50,320 bases of DNA from contig PLJH01000070.1 in the NCBI GenBank assembly GCA_003139615.1, positions 1 through 50,320 of the forward strand, given 5' to 3'. The position numbers and the translations under genes are program-made. Of this stretch, positions 35,009-43,527 are shown in pieces (the stretch's first letter is position 1; each line of letters starts with the position of its first letter). This stretch comes from Alphaproteobacteria bacterium. Lineage in GTDB: Bacteria > Pseudomonadota > Alphaproteobacteria > Micropepsales > Micropepsaceae. Below the pieces are notes generated by a model. It did no database searches. It saw only the letters and a program-made list of their open reading frames with translations, and was not told the origin of the DNA.

Positions 35009-36973
35009 ATGAGCACCGACCGCGACAAACCCTGGATTTTTCGAACCTATGCCGGCCATTCGAGCGCGACCGCGTCCAATACGCTCTATCGGGGCAACCT
35101 CGCCAAAGGTCAGACCGGCCTGTCGGTGGCTTTCGATCTGCCGACCCAGACCGGCTACGACGCCGACCATCCGCTGGCGAAGGGCGAAGTCGGCAAGGTG
35201 GGCGTCCCCATCGGTCACCTGGGAGACATGCGCGCACTGTTCGATTCCATTCCGCTCGCGCGCATGAACACTTCGATGACGATCAACGCGCCGGCCGCAT
35301 GGCTGCTGGCGCTTTATGTGGCCGTTGCCGACGAGCAGGGCGCGCACCGCGCCGAGCTTCAGGGCACGACGCAGAACGACATCATCAAGGAATATCTCGC
35401 GCGCGGCACTTACATCTTCCCGCCGGGCCCCGCGCTCCGGCTCACCACCGATACGATCGCGTTCACGACGGCGGAAATGCCGAAATGGAATCCGATCAAT
35501 CTGTGTTCGTATCATTTGCAGGAAGCCGGCGCCGGTGCGGTCGAGGAGGCAGCGTTCGCGCTTGCCGCTGCGATTGCAGTTCTTGACGCAGCGCGTGTAA
35601 GTGGCGCGATCCCCGCGCGTGAATTTTCCAAGGCCGTCGGCCGCATCAGTTTCTTTGTCAATTCGGGCGTCAAGTTCATCACCGAAATCTGTAAGCTGCG
35701 CGCGATGGCGGCACTGTGGGACGAGATCACACGCGACCGTTACGGCGTCGACGACCCGAAGCTTCGCCTCTTTCGCTATGGCGTGCAGGTGAATTCTCTC
35801 GGGCTCACGGAGCAGCAACCGGAGAACAACGTCTACCGTATCCTGTTCGGCATGCTGGGCGTCACGCTGTCGAAGAATGCGCGCGCCCGCGCCGTGCAGC
35901 TTCCTGCCTGGAACGAAGCGCTGGGGCTGCCGCGGCCCTGGGACCAGCAATGGTCGCTGCGCCTGCAGCAGATCGGCGCGCTCGAGACCGACATGCTCGA
36001 ATATGACGACATTTTCGATGGCTCGCATGTTATCGAAGAGAAAACGTCTGCGCTCATCGCGCAGATCCGGGCCGAGATCGCGCGAATCGAGGAGATCGGC
36101 GGCGCAGCATCGCAATCGGCGCTCGAATATATGAAGGAACGCCTCGTGCGTTCGAATGCAGCGCGTATCGAGGCAATCGAGACCGCCGAGGAAGTTCGCG
36201 TTGGCGTCAACGCTTATCCCGAAACAGAATCTTCGCCGCTGACCGCAGGCAACGGCAATTTCGTTGTGGTCGATGCGTCGGCCGAGCGCGATCAGATCGG
36301 ACGGCTTCAGGCGTGGCGGGCTGCGCGCGACGCGAAGAAAGTCGCGGAGACGCTGGCGGCGCTCGAACGTGCTGCAAAAGAGGGTACGAACATCGTTCCG
36401 CCTTCGATCGATTGCGCCAAGGCCGGGGTAACGACCGGGGAGTGGTCGGGCGCGCTGCGGCGCATCTTTGGAGAATATCGCGCGCCGACCGGCGTCGCAT
36501 CGGAAGCGCCGGCGCGCAATGACTCGCGAATCGGCGCATTGCGCGAAGAGGTCGACGCGGCGTCGAAAAGACTGGGCCGGAAGTTCACTTTCCTGGTCGC
36601 GAAGCCCGGGCTCGATGGCCATTCGAACGGTGCCGAGCAGATCGCGATCCGCGCAAGAGATGTCGGGATGGCTGTGATTTATGACGGCATCCGATTTACG
36701 GCCGACGAAATCGTCGCGGCGGCACGCATACAGCAGCCGCATGCGATCGGCCTGTCGATCCTGTCAGGCTCGCATATACCGCTCGCCAACGACGTCGTCG
36801 AAAAACTTGCCGCGAACGGGCTTTCGCATATCAAGGTCGTCGCAGGCGGTATCATCCCGCCTGCAGACGAAGCGCGCCTCAAAGCCGCCGGTGTCGCCGC
36901 CGTGTTCAGCCCCAAGAATTACGATCTCAACGTCGTGATGCGCGAGATCATCAGGGTAGTGGAAAACAACTGA
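35009..36973 (+). CDS. ecm: Ethylmalonyl-CoA mutase (B12-dependent acyl-CoA mutase)
   Basis: 654 residues from the ATG at 35009, preceded by AGGA at eight-base spacing; ATG at 35000 or TTG at 34982 are alternatives. The substrate-binding barrel shows GLSVAFDLPTQTGYDADHP and MNTSMTINAPAAWLLALY, the form seen in ethylmalonyl-CoA mutases rather than methylmalonyl-CoA mutase. The C-terminal cobalamin domain has KPGLDGHSNGAEQIA, with the DxHxxG histidine that ligates cobalt, and GLSILSGSH. It makes methylsuccinyl-CoA, the substrate of mcd. Single polypeptide, full length. Divergent from ccr. Confidence 0.93.
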   Translation: MSTDRDKPWIFRTYAGHSSATASNTLYRGNLAKGQTGLSVAFDLPTQTGYDADHPLAKGEVGKVGVPIGHLGDMRALFDSIPLARMNTSMTINAPAAWLLALYVAVADEQGAHRAELQGTTQNDIIKEYLARGTYIFPPGPALRLTTDTIAFTTAEMPKWNPINLCSYHLQEAGAGAVEEAAFALAAAIAVLDAARVSGAIPAREFSKAVGRISFFVNSGVKFITEICKLRAMAALWDEITRDRYGVDDPKLRLFRYGVQVNSLGLTEQQPENNVYRILFGMLGVTLSKNARARAVQLPAWNEALGLPRPWDQQWSLRLQQIGALETDMLEYDDIFDGSHVIEEKTSALIAQIRAEIARIEEIGGAASQSALEYMKERLVRSNAARIEAIETAEEVRVGVNAYPETESSPLTAGNGNFVVVDASAERDQIGRLQAWRAARDAKKVAETLAALERAAKEGTNIVPPSIDCAKAGVTTGEWSGALRRIFGEYRAPTGVASEAPARNDSRIGALREEVDAASKRLGRKFTFLVAKPGLDGHSNGAEQIAIRARDVGMAVIYDGIRFTADEIVAAARIQQPHAIGLSILSGSHIPLANDVVEKLAANGLSHIKVVAGGIIPPADEARLKAAGVAAVFSPKNYDLNVVMREIIRVVENN

Positions 36974-36979
36974 CGGCCT

Positions 36980-37468
36980 CTATTTCGCTTTCCCAGGCTC
37001 CGGATCGGTCGTGCCCATATCGGCGGCGACTTTCCACGCACCCGAAGCATCCTTCTTCCAGGTCGTCAGATAATGGCCTGTCGCGTGTTCGCGCTTGCCT
37101 TGTGCATCCGGCGCGCCGTCATAGGTCCAGGTGCCGTCGGTGAAGCCCAACGTGCCGTCCGCGGATACCTCGGCTTCGGCCGGAACCCAACGCAGGGTCG
37201 ATTTCGAGTCGTTGTCGTGCGGACGGCCGGCGAAGATTTTCTCATAGGCGGCCTTGCCATAGACCGGTGGCCCCTCGCCGGTTCCGAACAGGCAACCATC
37301 GTCGGCGAGATAGGCGAGAAACGCTGCTGGATTGCCCTTCGCAACAGACATGGCGGAGAACGCCTTGTCTGCCGCAATTAGGTCATCTTTTGGCCCGGCC
37401 AACGCCGCAGTTGCGAGCGCAATCATTACGAAAGCAAAACATAAGCTAAGCGCACGATATCCAAACAC
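36980..37468 (-). CDS. Exported NTF2-like (DUF4440/SnoaL-type) protein
   Basis: 162 residues. A signal peptide (MFGYRALSLCFAFVMIALAT, cleaved after ALA near residue 24) precedes a small alpha+beta cone domain: LIAADKAFSAMSVAKG then AAFLAYLADDGCLFG, VYGKAAYEKIFAG and a strand-rich C-terminus with TGHYLTTWKKDASGAWKV. This is the DUF4440/SnoaL pattern, which ranges from ketosteroid-isomerase-like enzymes to binding proteins. No catalytic residues can be named. The stop is six bases from the ecm stop. Likely periplasmic. Confidence 0.85.
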   Translation of the reverse strand: MFGYRALSLCFAFVMIALATAALAGPKDDLIAADKAFSAMSVAKGNPAAFLAYLADDGCLFGTGEGPPVYGKAAYEKIFAGRPHDNDSKSTLRWVPAEAEVSADGTLGFTDGTWTYDGAPDAQGKREHATGHYLTTWKKDASGAWKVAADMGTTDPEPGKAK

Positions 37469-37613
37469 CGAATTCCCTCCCGAACAATTTCGTTAGCTTG
37501 CCCTATTCCGACCCAATTCCCGCGGTAACGTTTTCTTTACCACGTTTTCGCGTGGCAGCTTTCAGAGTCGGCGGTCTCAAAAGAATCGATCGTCGAGCTC
37601 GGGGGATGAGACG

Positions 37614-38819
37614 ATGAGCAGCCAATCCGATCGGTCCGACGCCACAGACAACGACAACGCTTCGCGAGCGCGAGGCCGATCTGCGAATCGCAAGCCGCCT
37701 CGCAACGGACTGTCGCGCGAGCTTCTGCACGGCCTGACTCCCGATGAATTCAAGGCCGAAGCCCATTCGCTGGCCGCAGCCGAGGCGATGACGCCGCAGG
37801 TTCGCGAGCGGATGAAGGCGCATCTCGTCGAACGCCTGATGACACCGGTGGATCGTCCGAGCTGGGGACCAGACTGGATAAAGCAGAGCGATCGCGATGC
37901 CCCACGGCGCGGCAAGAAGAAATCGCAAGGTCTCATGGGGTTCTTCCGCCCCGAACGTAGCGCGTTCAACGCGTCCGAGAACACCGAGCCGCCGGTGAAG
38001 TCGGCGCTGAGCTCCCAGGATAACGACGAATCTCGCGTCATCGCACGCAATCTCGAAACGAGCCGCCAGGTTGCCCACTATAGCGGACTCTATGTCTTCG
38101 GCATGATGATCGCGATTGCGATTGCGCTGCTGGCGATGTTCGTCGACTACCAGATCATTCGCGGCGACGTCTGGACCCGCGCGCTGTCCAATGAATTCAT
38201 GGTGGTGCCGGTAAGCCTGCAAGCCTCCGTCGTGTTCAAGAGCTTGCAGGTCGTGTTCGCCGTGCTGATCGTGCATTTCATGTTGAAAATCACGGGCGTC
38301 TATGGCCGCAACGCGATGATCACCACGGGTTTTGTGCTAGCTTTGGTAATGATCGGCTGCCTCGGCTATCTTGTCGCCTACAACAACATGGCGGGCGGAA
38401 CGTCTGCGACGCTTGAGCACCACGAAGACGGCAGCGCGCCGGCGCAGGATAATTCCATCAACAAGCTGTTTGCGTCTCTAAATACGCCGAGCGACACGAC
38501 TTCGTCCGATGTTCAGGCTGACGGCACAACGAGCCGCGCCGCGCGTTCGGGGATGGAAAACGCCGATGAGACATCGACTCTGGCGGTTCCGAAAGTGTCG
38601 CAGCGCACGCTTGCCAACGCCGATTCATGGCTGTGGCTGGCCTTCGCCAGCGTGATCTTCTTTATCGTCACAATGGTGGCCGCGCTCTATCTGCAGACCG
38701 GCGAGAACAACGCGCGCAACTTCATGATCTCGCGCGACTACAAGCATCGCAGGCGTATGTTCGCACAGCTGCATCTGCTTGAGCTGGCGGATCGCAAGCA
38801 GAACGGTCAAGCCGCCTGA
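37614..38819 (+). CDS. Four-helix membrane protein of a two-gene module, unknown family
   Basis: 401 residues that I do not recognise. Residues 1-150 are charged and low in hydrophobicity, with HGLTPDEFKAEAHSLAAAEA as a likely helix and a basic patch (PRRGKKK) near 98-103. Membrane helices follow at about 156-180, 198-226, 234-257 and 339-361. A Ser/Thr/Asp-rich loop of about 80 residues lies between helices three and four, and the tail (362-401) is basic. The stop overlaps the next start (TGATG), showing translational coupling to an exported VWA-like protein. Together they suggest a membrane platform plus a partner across the membrane. Confidence 0.85.
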   Translation: MSSQSDRSDATDNDNASRARGRSANRKPPRNGLSRELLHGLTPDEFKAEAHSLAAAEAMTPQVRERMKAHLVERLMTPVDRPSWGPDWIKQSDRDAPRRGKKKSQGLMGFFRPERSAFNASENTEPPVKSALSSQDNDESRVIARNLETSRQVAHYSGLYVFGMMIAIAIALLAMFVDYQIIRGDVWTRALSNEFMVVPVSLQASVVFKSLQVVFAVLIVHFMLKITGVYGRNAMITTGFVLALVMIGCLGYLVAYNNMAGGTSATLEHHEDGSAPAQDNSINKLFASLNTPSDTTSSDVQADGTTSRAARSGMENADETSTLAVPKVSQRTLANADSWLWLAFASVIFFIVTMVAALYLQTGENNARNFMISRDYKHRRRMFAQLHLLELADRKQNGQAA

Positions 38820-39547
38820 TGCAGGTCATGCTCGCAATCGTAACGGCGACCGCCTTGATCGGCGGCGGCGCCATGGCGCTCGACGCCGCGAGCAATGCCA
38901 ATGCACCGCCGGTGATCGAGGCGTCCTATGTGACCGATCAGGCGCAGCTGACGCCCCAACGCGTCGTCATTGGCATCGATCTGTCCAAGAGCAATCCGCT
39001 GATCAACGAACCGGAATTTGCAAGCCGGGTGGGTGCGCGCGTTGCCAATATCGTTCGCGGCCTCGGTTTCGCCTCGGAAGTGCATGTGCGAACCTTCGGT
39101 AACTACGACGCGACCTCGAACAATTTCCACTACGACACCGTCATTTCGGTCCGCAATCGCCCCGAGGACGTCGCCGCTCAGGTGGAAAAACTGGTTGCCG
39201 GAACGCCCGTGTTGATCGAACGCGGCAAATGGGTGGCGCAGAATCGCACGAACATCCTTGCGTTCCTCGACAATGTCTCGCAGAGCATCGGTTGCTCCGG
39301 GATGCCGACGACTGTGATTCTCGCGACGGACGGGATCGAAGATTCGGTCTATGCGCGCCTTGATGATCCGGACGACCATCTGCCCGCCCCCGAGGGCAAG
39401 CCGTTCGCCGGCTGCACCGAGCTGCAAATCCTTGGTGTCGGCGAAGGCGCCAGAAGCCCGATCAAGACGACGCGGCTGCGCGACGAATGGACCCGCTGGG
39501 CCCACGAGGCCGGTTTCGCAAAATTCCAGGGTCTGAACGATTGGTGA
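38819..39547 (+). CDS. Exported von Willebrand factor A-like protein
   Basis: 242 residues. The N-terminus (MQVMLAIVTATALIGGGAMA) is a signal peptide. Residues about 47-235 follow a VWA alpha/beta fold: VVIGIDLSKSNP supplies the metal-site DxSxS (D54, S56, S58), RTNI includes a likely MIDAS threonine, and TTVILATDGIEDS supplies the TDG strand end (T170-G172). C159 and C199 could pair as a disulfide. The start overlaps the stop of the four-helix membrane gene, so the two are made together. VWA domains bind proteins through a metal ion; the ligand is unknown. Confidence 0.82.
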   Translation: MQVMLAIVTATALIGGGAMALDAASNANAPPVIEASYVTDQAQLTPQRVVIGIDLSKSNPLINEPEFASRVGARVANIVRGLGFASEVHVRTFGNYDATSNNFHYDTVISVRNRPEDVAAQVEKLVAGTPVLIERGKWVAQNRTNILAFLDNVSQSIGCSGMPTTVILATDGIEDSVYARLDDPDDHLPAPEGKPFAGCTELQILGVGEGARSPIKTTRLRDEWTRWAHEAGFAKFQGLNDW

Positions 39548-39627
39548 TGTGACGCTGCTGCCGCGCTGTCGGCACAGTCATGATACAAATTCCGTCCAGG
39601 CCGGATTTCGATGCGGAGCGGGATGTC

Positions 39628-40189
39628 ATGTCGAGATTGCTTATTCCGTTCGTCTTTCTCCTTGGGGTAGGCACGACGGCCGCCCACGCTACGGATGCGA
39701 CGAAGTGTTTTCTCTCTGCAGCCGACAAATCGGCGAACGCGCGCCTGAGTTTCGACGAATTCGATCAGAAGGGCGTGACGAACTCGACCTGGCGGCAACT
39801 TGAAGATCGGCTGCCATGCGCTCGCAGTCGAGGCCGCGGAAGACTATCTGGTCGAGGGGCCGGTCCTGACCTTGGCCCACAAGGAAGATGTTTTGTTCCA
39901 CGAAGCACAATCGCTCGCGTTCCTGGGCGATACTGCGCAAGCCGCGCATTTTGTTGCCGCAGCGATACCGCCCGACCGCAGCAACCATGGCGACCTCGAC
40001 TGGACGACGTACTTGATCGGAACATGGGCGTTCCTGGTCCGGGAGAAACCGCTACTCGATGCATCCGCCGGAAAAATGAGTCTCGAACCCGGCGAGGACA
40101 ATGCGATTGATAGCGCAGTGCTGCGGGGATTGGCGAAATGTTTTAATCGCTCCTACCGCATTGCCTACACGGTTTGTCGGCCGAAATGA
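39628..40189 (+). pseudogene. Small exported protein split by a frameshift
   Basis: The first frame starts at the ATG at 39628 with a signal peptide (MSRLLIPFVFLLGVGTTAAH) and continues through ARLSFDEFDQKG to STWRQLED. The second, at +1, continues GCHALAVEAAEDYLVEG and runs to CFNRSYRIAYTVCRPK at 40189. Joined near 39810 as LED-x-GCH, they give one protein of a common but uncharacterised exported family (FDxFD...RALADAGC...LHFHxGQ). The break is one extra base or, better matching the family spacing, two missing. No slippery sequence is visible. Either a true pseudogene or a sequencing error. It follows the VWA gene by 80 bp. Confidence 0.7.
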
Positions 40190-40207
40190 TTTCCGGCCTT
40201 GGATCAT

Positions 40208-41053
40208 TCAATTCCTGAATCGCGCGCAAATTGTTTGGGGTGTTTCGCCACGCGATCTCAATTCGCGCAACGTCGCGGCCTTGTCGCGCTTGGAAAATTT
40301 CCGGCCTTGCGCGTCCAGGATCAGTCGATGATGTGCGTAATGCGGTGCCGGAAAATCGAGCAGCGCCTGTAGAAGTCGCTGCACATGTGCCGCCGCGAAC
40401 AGATCGTTGCCGCGCGTCACGCACGTGACGCCTTGATAGGCGTCGTCGACCACAACCGCGAGATGATACGCTGTTGGTATTTCCTTTCGCGCGAGAACAA
40501 TGTCGCCGAACAGCAACGGATCGGCTGCAATCGTCCCGTGCTCGCCTGTGGGTCCGCGGCCTTCTTCCACAAACGACAGCGGACCAACAGACGCTGCAGC
40601 TTTGACGACATCCAATCTCAGCGCAAAGGGTGCTCCCGAGGCGATGCGCGCGGCGCGAATCTCCACAGCGAGATTGCGGCACGTACCGGGATAATGCGCG
40701 CCTTCCGGTCCATGCGGCGCTTCGCTCGCGCGGACGATTTCGGCGGCAATCTCCGCACGCGTGCAAAAACAGGGATAGAGAAGTCCCAGTGAATCGAGTT
40801 GATTGAGGGCCGTGCGATACGCATCAAATCGCGACGATTGTCGCAACACGGGCTCTTCCCAGTGCAGGCCCAGCCACGCCAGGTCTTCATAGACCGCCAG
40901 TTCGAATTCCGGCTTCGCACGGGCCAAATCGATGTCTTCCATGCGCAGCAGAAAACGGCCGCCCCGTGCCGCATCTCGCGCCGTGACGGCCGCAAAGGCG
41001 TGGCCCAGATGCTGATAACCGGTTGGACTGGGAGCGAAGCGCGTGACAATCAT
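40208..41053 (-). CDS. gluQ: Glutamyl-Q tRNA(Asp) synthetase
   Basis: 281 residues from the ATG at 41053, giving MIVTRFAPSPTGYQHLGHAF with the HIGH-like HLGH (15-18). RFLLRMEDIDLARAKPEF matches the GlnRS/GluRS catalytic core, CFCTRAEI with YPGTCRN supplies the zinc ligands, and KFSKRD replaces KMSKS. There is no anticodon-binding domain, which is the mark of GluQRS: it loads glutamate on queuosine at position 34 of tRNA-Asp. The long open frame upstream is not part of it. Divergent from the esterase gene, with 39 bp between starts. Confidence 0.95.
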   Translation of the reverse strand: MIVTRFAPSPTGYQHLGHAFAAVTARDAARGGRFLLRMEDIDLARAKPEFELAVYEDLAWLGLHWEEPVLRQSSRFDAYRTALNQLDSLGLLYPCFCTRAEIAAEIVRASEAPHGPEGAHYPGTCRNLAVEIRAARIASGAPFALRLDVVKAAASVGPLSFVEEGRGPTGEHGTIAADPLLFGDIVLARKEIPTAYHLAVVVDDAYQGVTCVTRGNDLFAAAHVQRLLQALLDFPAPHYAHHRLILDAQGRKFSKRDKAATLRELRSRGETPQTICARFRN

Positions 41054-41092
41054 TATCGCCGAATCTAGCCCAGTCTTGCGAGAGGATGCAGC

Positions 41093-41779
41093 ATGGCGCG
41101 CGCATTGACCGGACCCCGCCTGCCGCCCTTGCGCGGTCGCGCCACGCATCTGGCCGTTCTGTGTCATGGCTATGGCGCGGATGGCAACGATCTGATCGGC
41201 CTCGCCCCCCATTGGCAGCGGCTCTTGCCGACGGTCGCCTTTGCGGCGCCCAACGCGCCGGAGCCCTGTGCGGGCGCGCCGTCCGGCTATCAATGGTTTC
41301 CGATATCGCGCCTCGACCCTGCCGACATGCAGCGGGGTGTCGAATCCGCGTCCGAGTCGCTCGAAAACTTTCTCGCGGCAGAACTTGCCCGGCTCGAGCT
41401 TCTCCCCGAACGGCTCGCGTTGGTGGGCTTCAGCCAGGGGACAATGATGTCGCTGCATGTCGGACTGACGCGAAAGCCGGCAGCCATCGTGGGCTTTTCG
41501 GGCTTGCTTGCAGGAGGTGAGACCATGACAAAGCTGGGGACCGACGCGCCGCCCGTCCTGCTGGTGCACGGCGATCAGGACCCTATGATTCCTGTCAGCG
41601 CATTATTCGCATCGGCAACTGCGCTCGGTCGCGCAGGCGTTTGTGTCCAATGGCACATCTCGTCGGGCATCGGACACTCGATTGACCAGGACGGTCTAGC
41701 TCTCGGCGGCGAGTTTCTCACGATGGCGTTCCAGGGACGCCTCGCGCGAAGCGGTGAGATCAGTTGCGCTGTCGGGTAA
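41093..41779 (+). CDS. YpfH-like carboxylesterase / phospholipase (alpha/beta hydrolase)
   Basis: 228 residues without signal peptide. LAVLCHGYGADGNDLIGL (20-37) is the family opening. The triad is S114 in VGFSQGTMMS, an Asp in VHGDQDPMIP and a His in GIGHSIDQDG. This is the small cytoplasmic esterase group (COG0400) acting on short acyl esters or lysophospholipids; the natural substrate is unknown. Standing alone, divergent from gluQ. Beyond its stop lies a degenerate stretch of about 530 bp. Confidence 0.93.
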   Translation: MARALTGPRLPPLRGRATHLAVLCHGYGADGNDLIGLAPHWQRLLPTVAFAAPNAPEPCAGAPSGYQWFPISRLDPADMQRGVESASESLENFLAAELARLELLPERLALVGFSQGTMMSLHVGLTRKPAAIVGFSGLLAGGETMTKLGTDAPPVLLVHGDQDPMIPVSALFASATALGRAGVCVQWHISSGIGHSIDQDGLALGGEFLTMAFQGRLARSGEISCAVG

Positions 41780-41794
41780 ATACCGTCGCTCGAC

Positions 41795-42173
41795 TTAGTT
41801 TTGTGGCGCGCGCCTCAGACGTGCCAGGCCCGCTTCGGCAGTCGAAAGAAGGCTGTCGCGGTTATAGGGCTTGTGAAGCCAGCGGCGGGCGCGGCGCGGG
41901 CGACCGTCTCCGTAGAGCACGCCCCCGGCGTTGATCAGGTTCGAATATGGGCTGAGGCCATTGTACCACTCGTCGGCGCTTGGGGTTTCCGGGAAGGCAC
42001 ATACGACATTTCCCCCCCCTTGGCGTCACCGAAAATGCGCTGCCGTAGATTGCGCTGGCCGTGCCAGATTGGGTTGGGCCGTACAGCGTGCCATCCACGT
42101 CGAGGAGGGCATCGCTGGGGCAAGCGCCATCGAGGATGGATCCATGATGGCGGACACCGAAGCGAAGCAGCAC
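41795..42173 (-). pseudogene. Remnant: TIGR03803-type repeat joined to a receiver-domain tail
   Basis: From a GTG at 42173 with AGGAG upstream, the frame reads DALLDVDGTLYGPT and YGSAFSVTP, matching the LYGTT...GTVFSVTP repeats of TIGR03803 proteins. At a run of eight G (8 C on the plus strand, 42012-42019) the frame breaks; with seven G it would continue GNVVCAFPETPSAD, then SNLINAGGVLYG, a second repeat. After that it becomes WLHKPYNRDSLLSTAEAG, which resembles the last strand and helix of a response-regulator receiver domain (KPY), to a stop at 41795. I read this as a decayed gene fusion, though a homopolymer sequencing error could account for the frame break. Confidence 0.5.
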
Positions 42174-42310
42174 ATTGAGATCTCCTGTCGCTGAACAGTC
42201 ACGGCGAATCGGCTAGAATCCGCCAAGGCTGGGCGTATTGGCACGGTGCGGTAGAGCCCCTAAAGTCCGGCCCGCAACGAGGAGGAACAGGCCTTCAAGG
42301 GAGAGCCGTC

Positions 42311-42871
42311 GTGTTGACCGCCGAGCGAGTACCCGACAATTGCCCGGCGCTGGTGCTGAATGCGGACCATCGTCCGCTGAGCTATTACCCACTGTCGCTC
42401 TGGTCCTGGCAGGATGCGATCAAGGCCGTATTCCTTGAACGCGTGAATATCCTGGCCGAATATGAGCGCGTGGTCCGCTCTCCCAGCTTCATGATGAAGC
42501 TGCCCTCGGTCGTATCCCTGAAGACCTATGTCCGGCCGGCGCGCAATCCCGCGTTTACCAGGTTTAACGTTTTCCTGCGCGACAGCTTCGAGTGCCAATA
42601 TTGCGGTTACGACAAGGATCTGACTTTCGATCACGTGATTCCACGCTCGCGCGGCGGCCGCACGACCTGGGACAACGTCGTGACGGCCTGCGCGCCGTGC
42701 AATCTGTTAAAGGGCGGCAGACTTGCCCAGCACTCCGGCATGCACCCAAGGCAGCGGCCGCACCGGCCCACGGTCAATGAACTGCGCAACAACGGTCGCT
42801 CGTTTCCGCCCAATTACCTTCACGAATCCTGGGCGGATTACCTTTATTGGGACAGCGAGCTGGAACCTTGA
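42311..42871 (+). CDS. HNH endonuclease family protein
   Basis: 186 residues from a GTG at 42311 with GGGAG upstream. The N-terminal half, LVLNADHRPLSYYPLSLWSW, is the alphaproteobacterial form of the family. The HNH site is C95-x-x-C98, H108 in FDHVIPRSRGG, N122 in the WDN motif and C127-x-x-C130 with NLLKGG. This chromosomal HNH protein is widespread and single-copy; its role is unclear, with DNA repair or maintenance more likely than restriction as no methylase is near. The 3' end overlaps the convergent GNAT gene by 28 bp. Confidence 0.93.
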   Translation: MLTAERVPDNCPALVLNADHRPLSYYPLSLWSWQDAIKAVFLERVNILAEYERVVRSPSFMMKLPSVVSLKTYVRPARNPAFTRFNVFLRDSFECQYCGYDKDLTFDHVIPRSRGGRTTWDNVVTACAPCNLLKGGRLAQHSGMHPRQRPHRPTVNELRNNGRSFPPNYLHESWADYLYWDSELEP

Positions 42872-43527
42872 AAGACGAGCGCCCGGGGACGTGCACCCCG
42901 CCACATCGCAATAAGTGGTGGCGCGCCGGGCGGCGAGATGTTCTTGCGCCGCACGAATCCGTACCGCTCATACAGGCGCGTGTTCTTCGGATTGGAGTTT
43001 TCCAGATAAGCAGGAACGCCCGTTTCATCGATGCGTGCGAGCGTGGCGTCGAGCAGTGCCGAACCGAGACCAAGCCCCTGTAACCGGGGAGCGACGCCAA
43101 TGAACGAGAGATAATAGTGCCGCTCGTGGGGATGGTTCCTGTCCATCGCCTCCGACATCGCCGAACCGCGCGTCAATCGCGGGATTCCGCAAAGTCGCCA
43201 AAACATCGGGACGAGCCGCATCTGCTCCCAAAAGCCGCCCGGGCTTGCCGGCACATCGGGCGGCAACCATGCCGTCGCAACGCCGCCATCTGCAGACATC
43301 CATACCTCACCGTAGGGAATGGCGCGCATCTGCAACAGCCAGAAGAAGAATCGCTCGAGTCCCGCCGCACGCCTTGGTCCGCGTCTGGCAATCCAATCGA
43401 ACACAGGATCGTTCAGAAACGCCGCCGTGAATAGTCGTGCGAGTTGCGCCGCGTCCGCCGAATTGGCGCGGCGTGGATTCGCGGCTGCCACCAGCCGCCG
43501 ATGGCGATCATCATCGTCCGAAGTCAT
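42844..43527 (-). CDS. GNAT family N-acetyltransferase
   Basis: 227 residues from the ATG at 43527, which overlaps the coq7 stop (ATGA) and so fixes the start. The acetyl-CoA loop is VAPRLQGLGLGSALLDATLA, following HYYLSFIGV, and the C-terminal NSNPKNTRLYERYGFV is the GNAT motif B region. The acceptor is unknown. It is last in the minus-strand run dsbB-coq7-GNAT and overlaps the HNH gene end-on by 28 bp. Confidence 0.9.
   Translation of the reverse strand: MTSDDDDRHRRLVAAANPRRANSADAAQLARLFTAAFLNDPVFDWIARRGPRRAAGLERFFFWLLQMRAIPYGEVWMSADGGVATAWLPPDVPASPGGFWEQMRLVPMFWRLCGIPRLTRGSAMSEAMDRNHPHERHYYLSFIGVAPRLQGLGLGSALLDATLARIDETGVPAYLENSNPKNTRLYERYGFVRRKNISPPGAPPLIAMWRGARPRALVFQGSSSLSQ

Noticed and set aside
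41801-42178. Plus-strand 125-codon frame after the esterase
   Set aside because: No domain or RBS, while the opposite strand holds repeat-like motifs with a good start; treated as shadow of the remnant.
42311-42871. HNH protein as part of a restriction or defence system
   Set aside because: No methyltransferase, helicase or other defence gene adjoins it; the protein matches a widespread single-copy chromosomal family.
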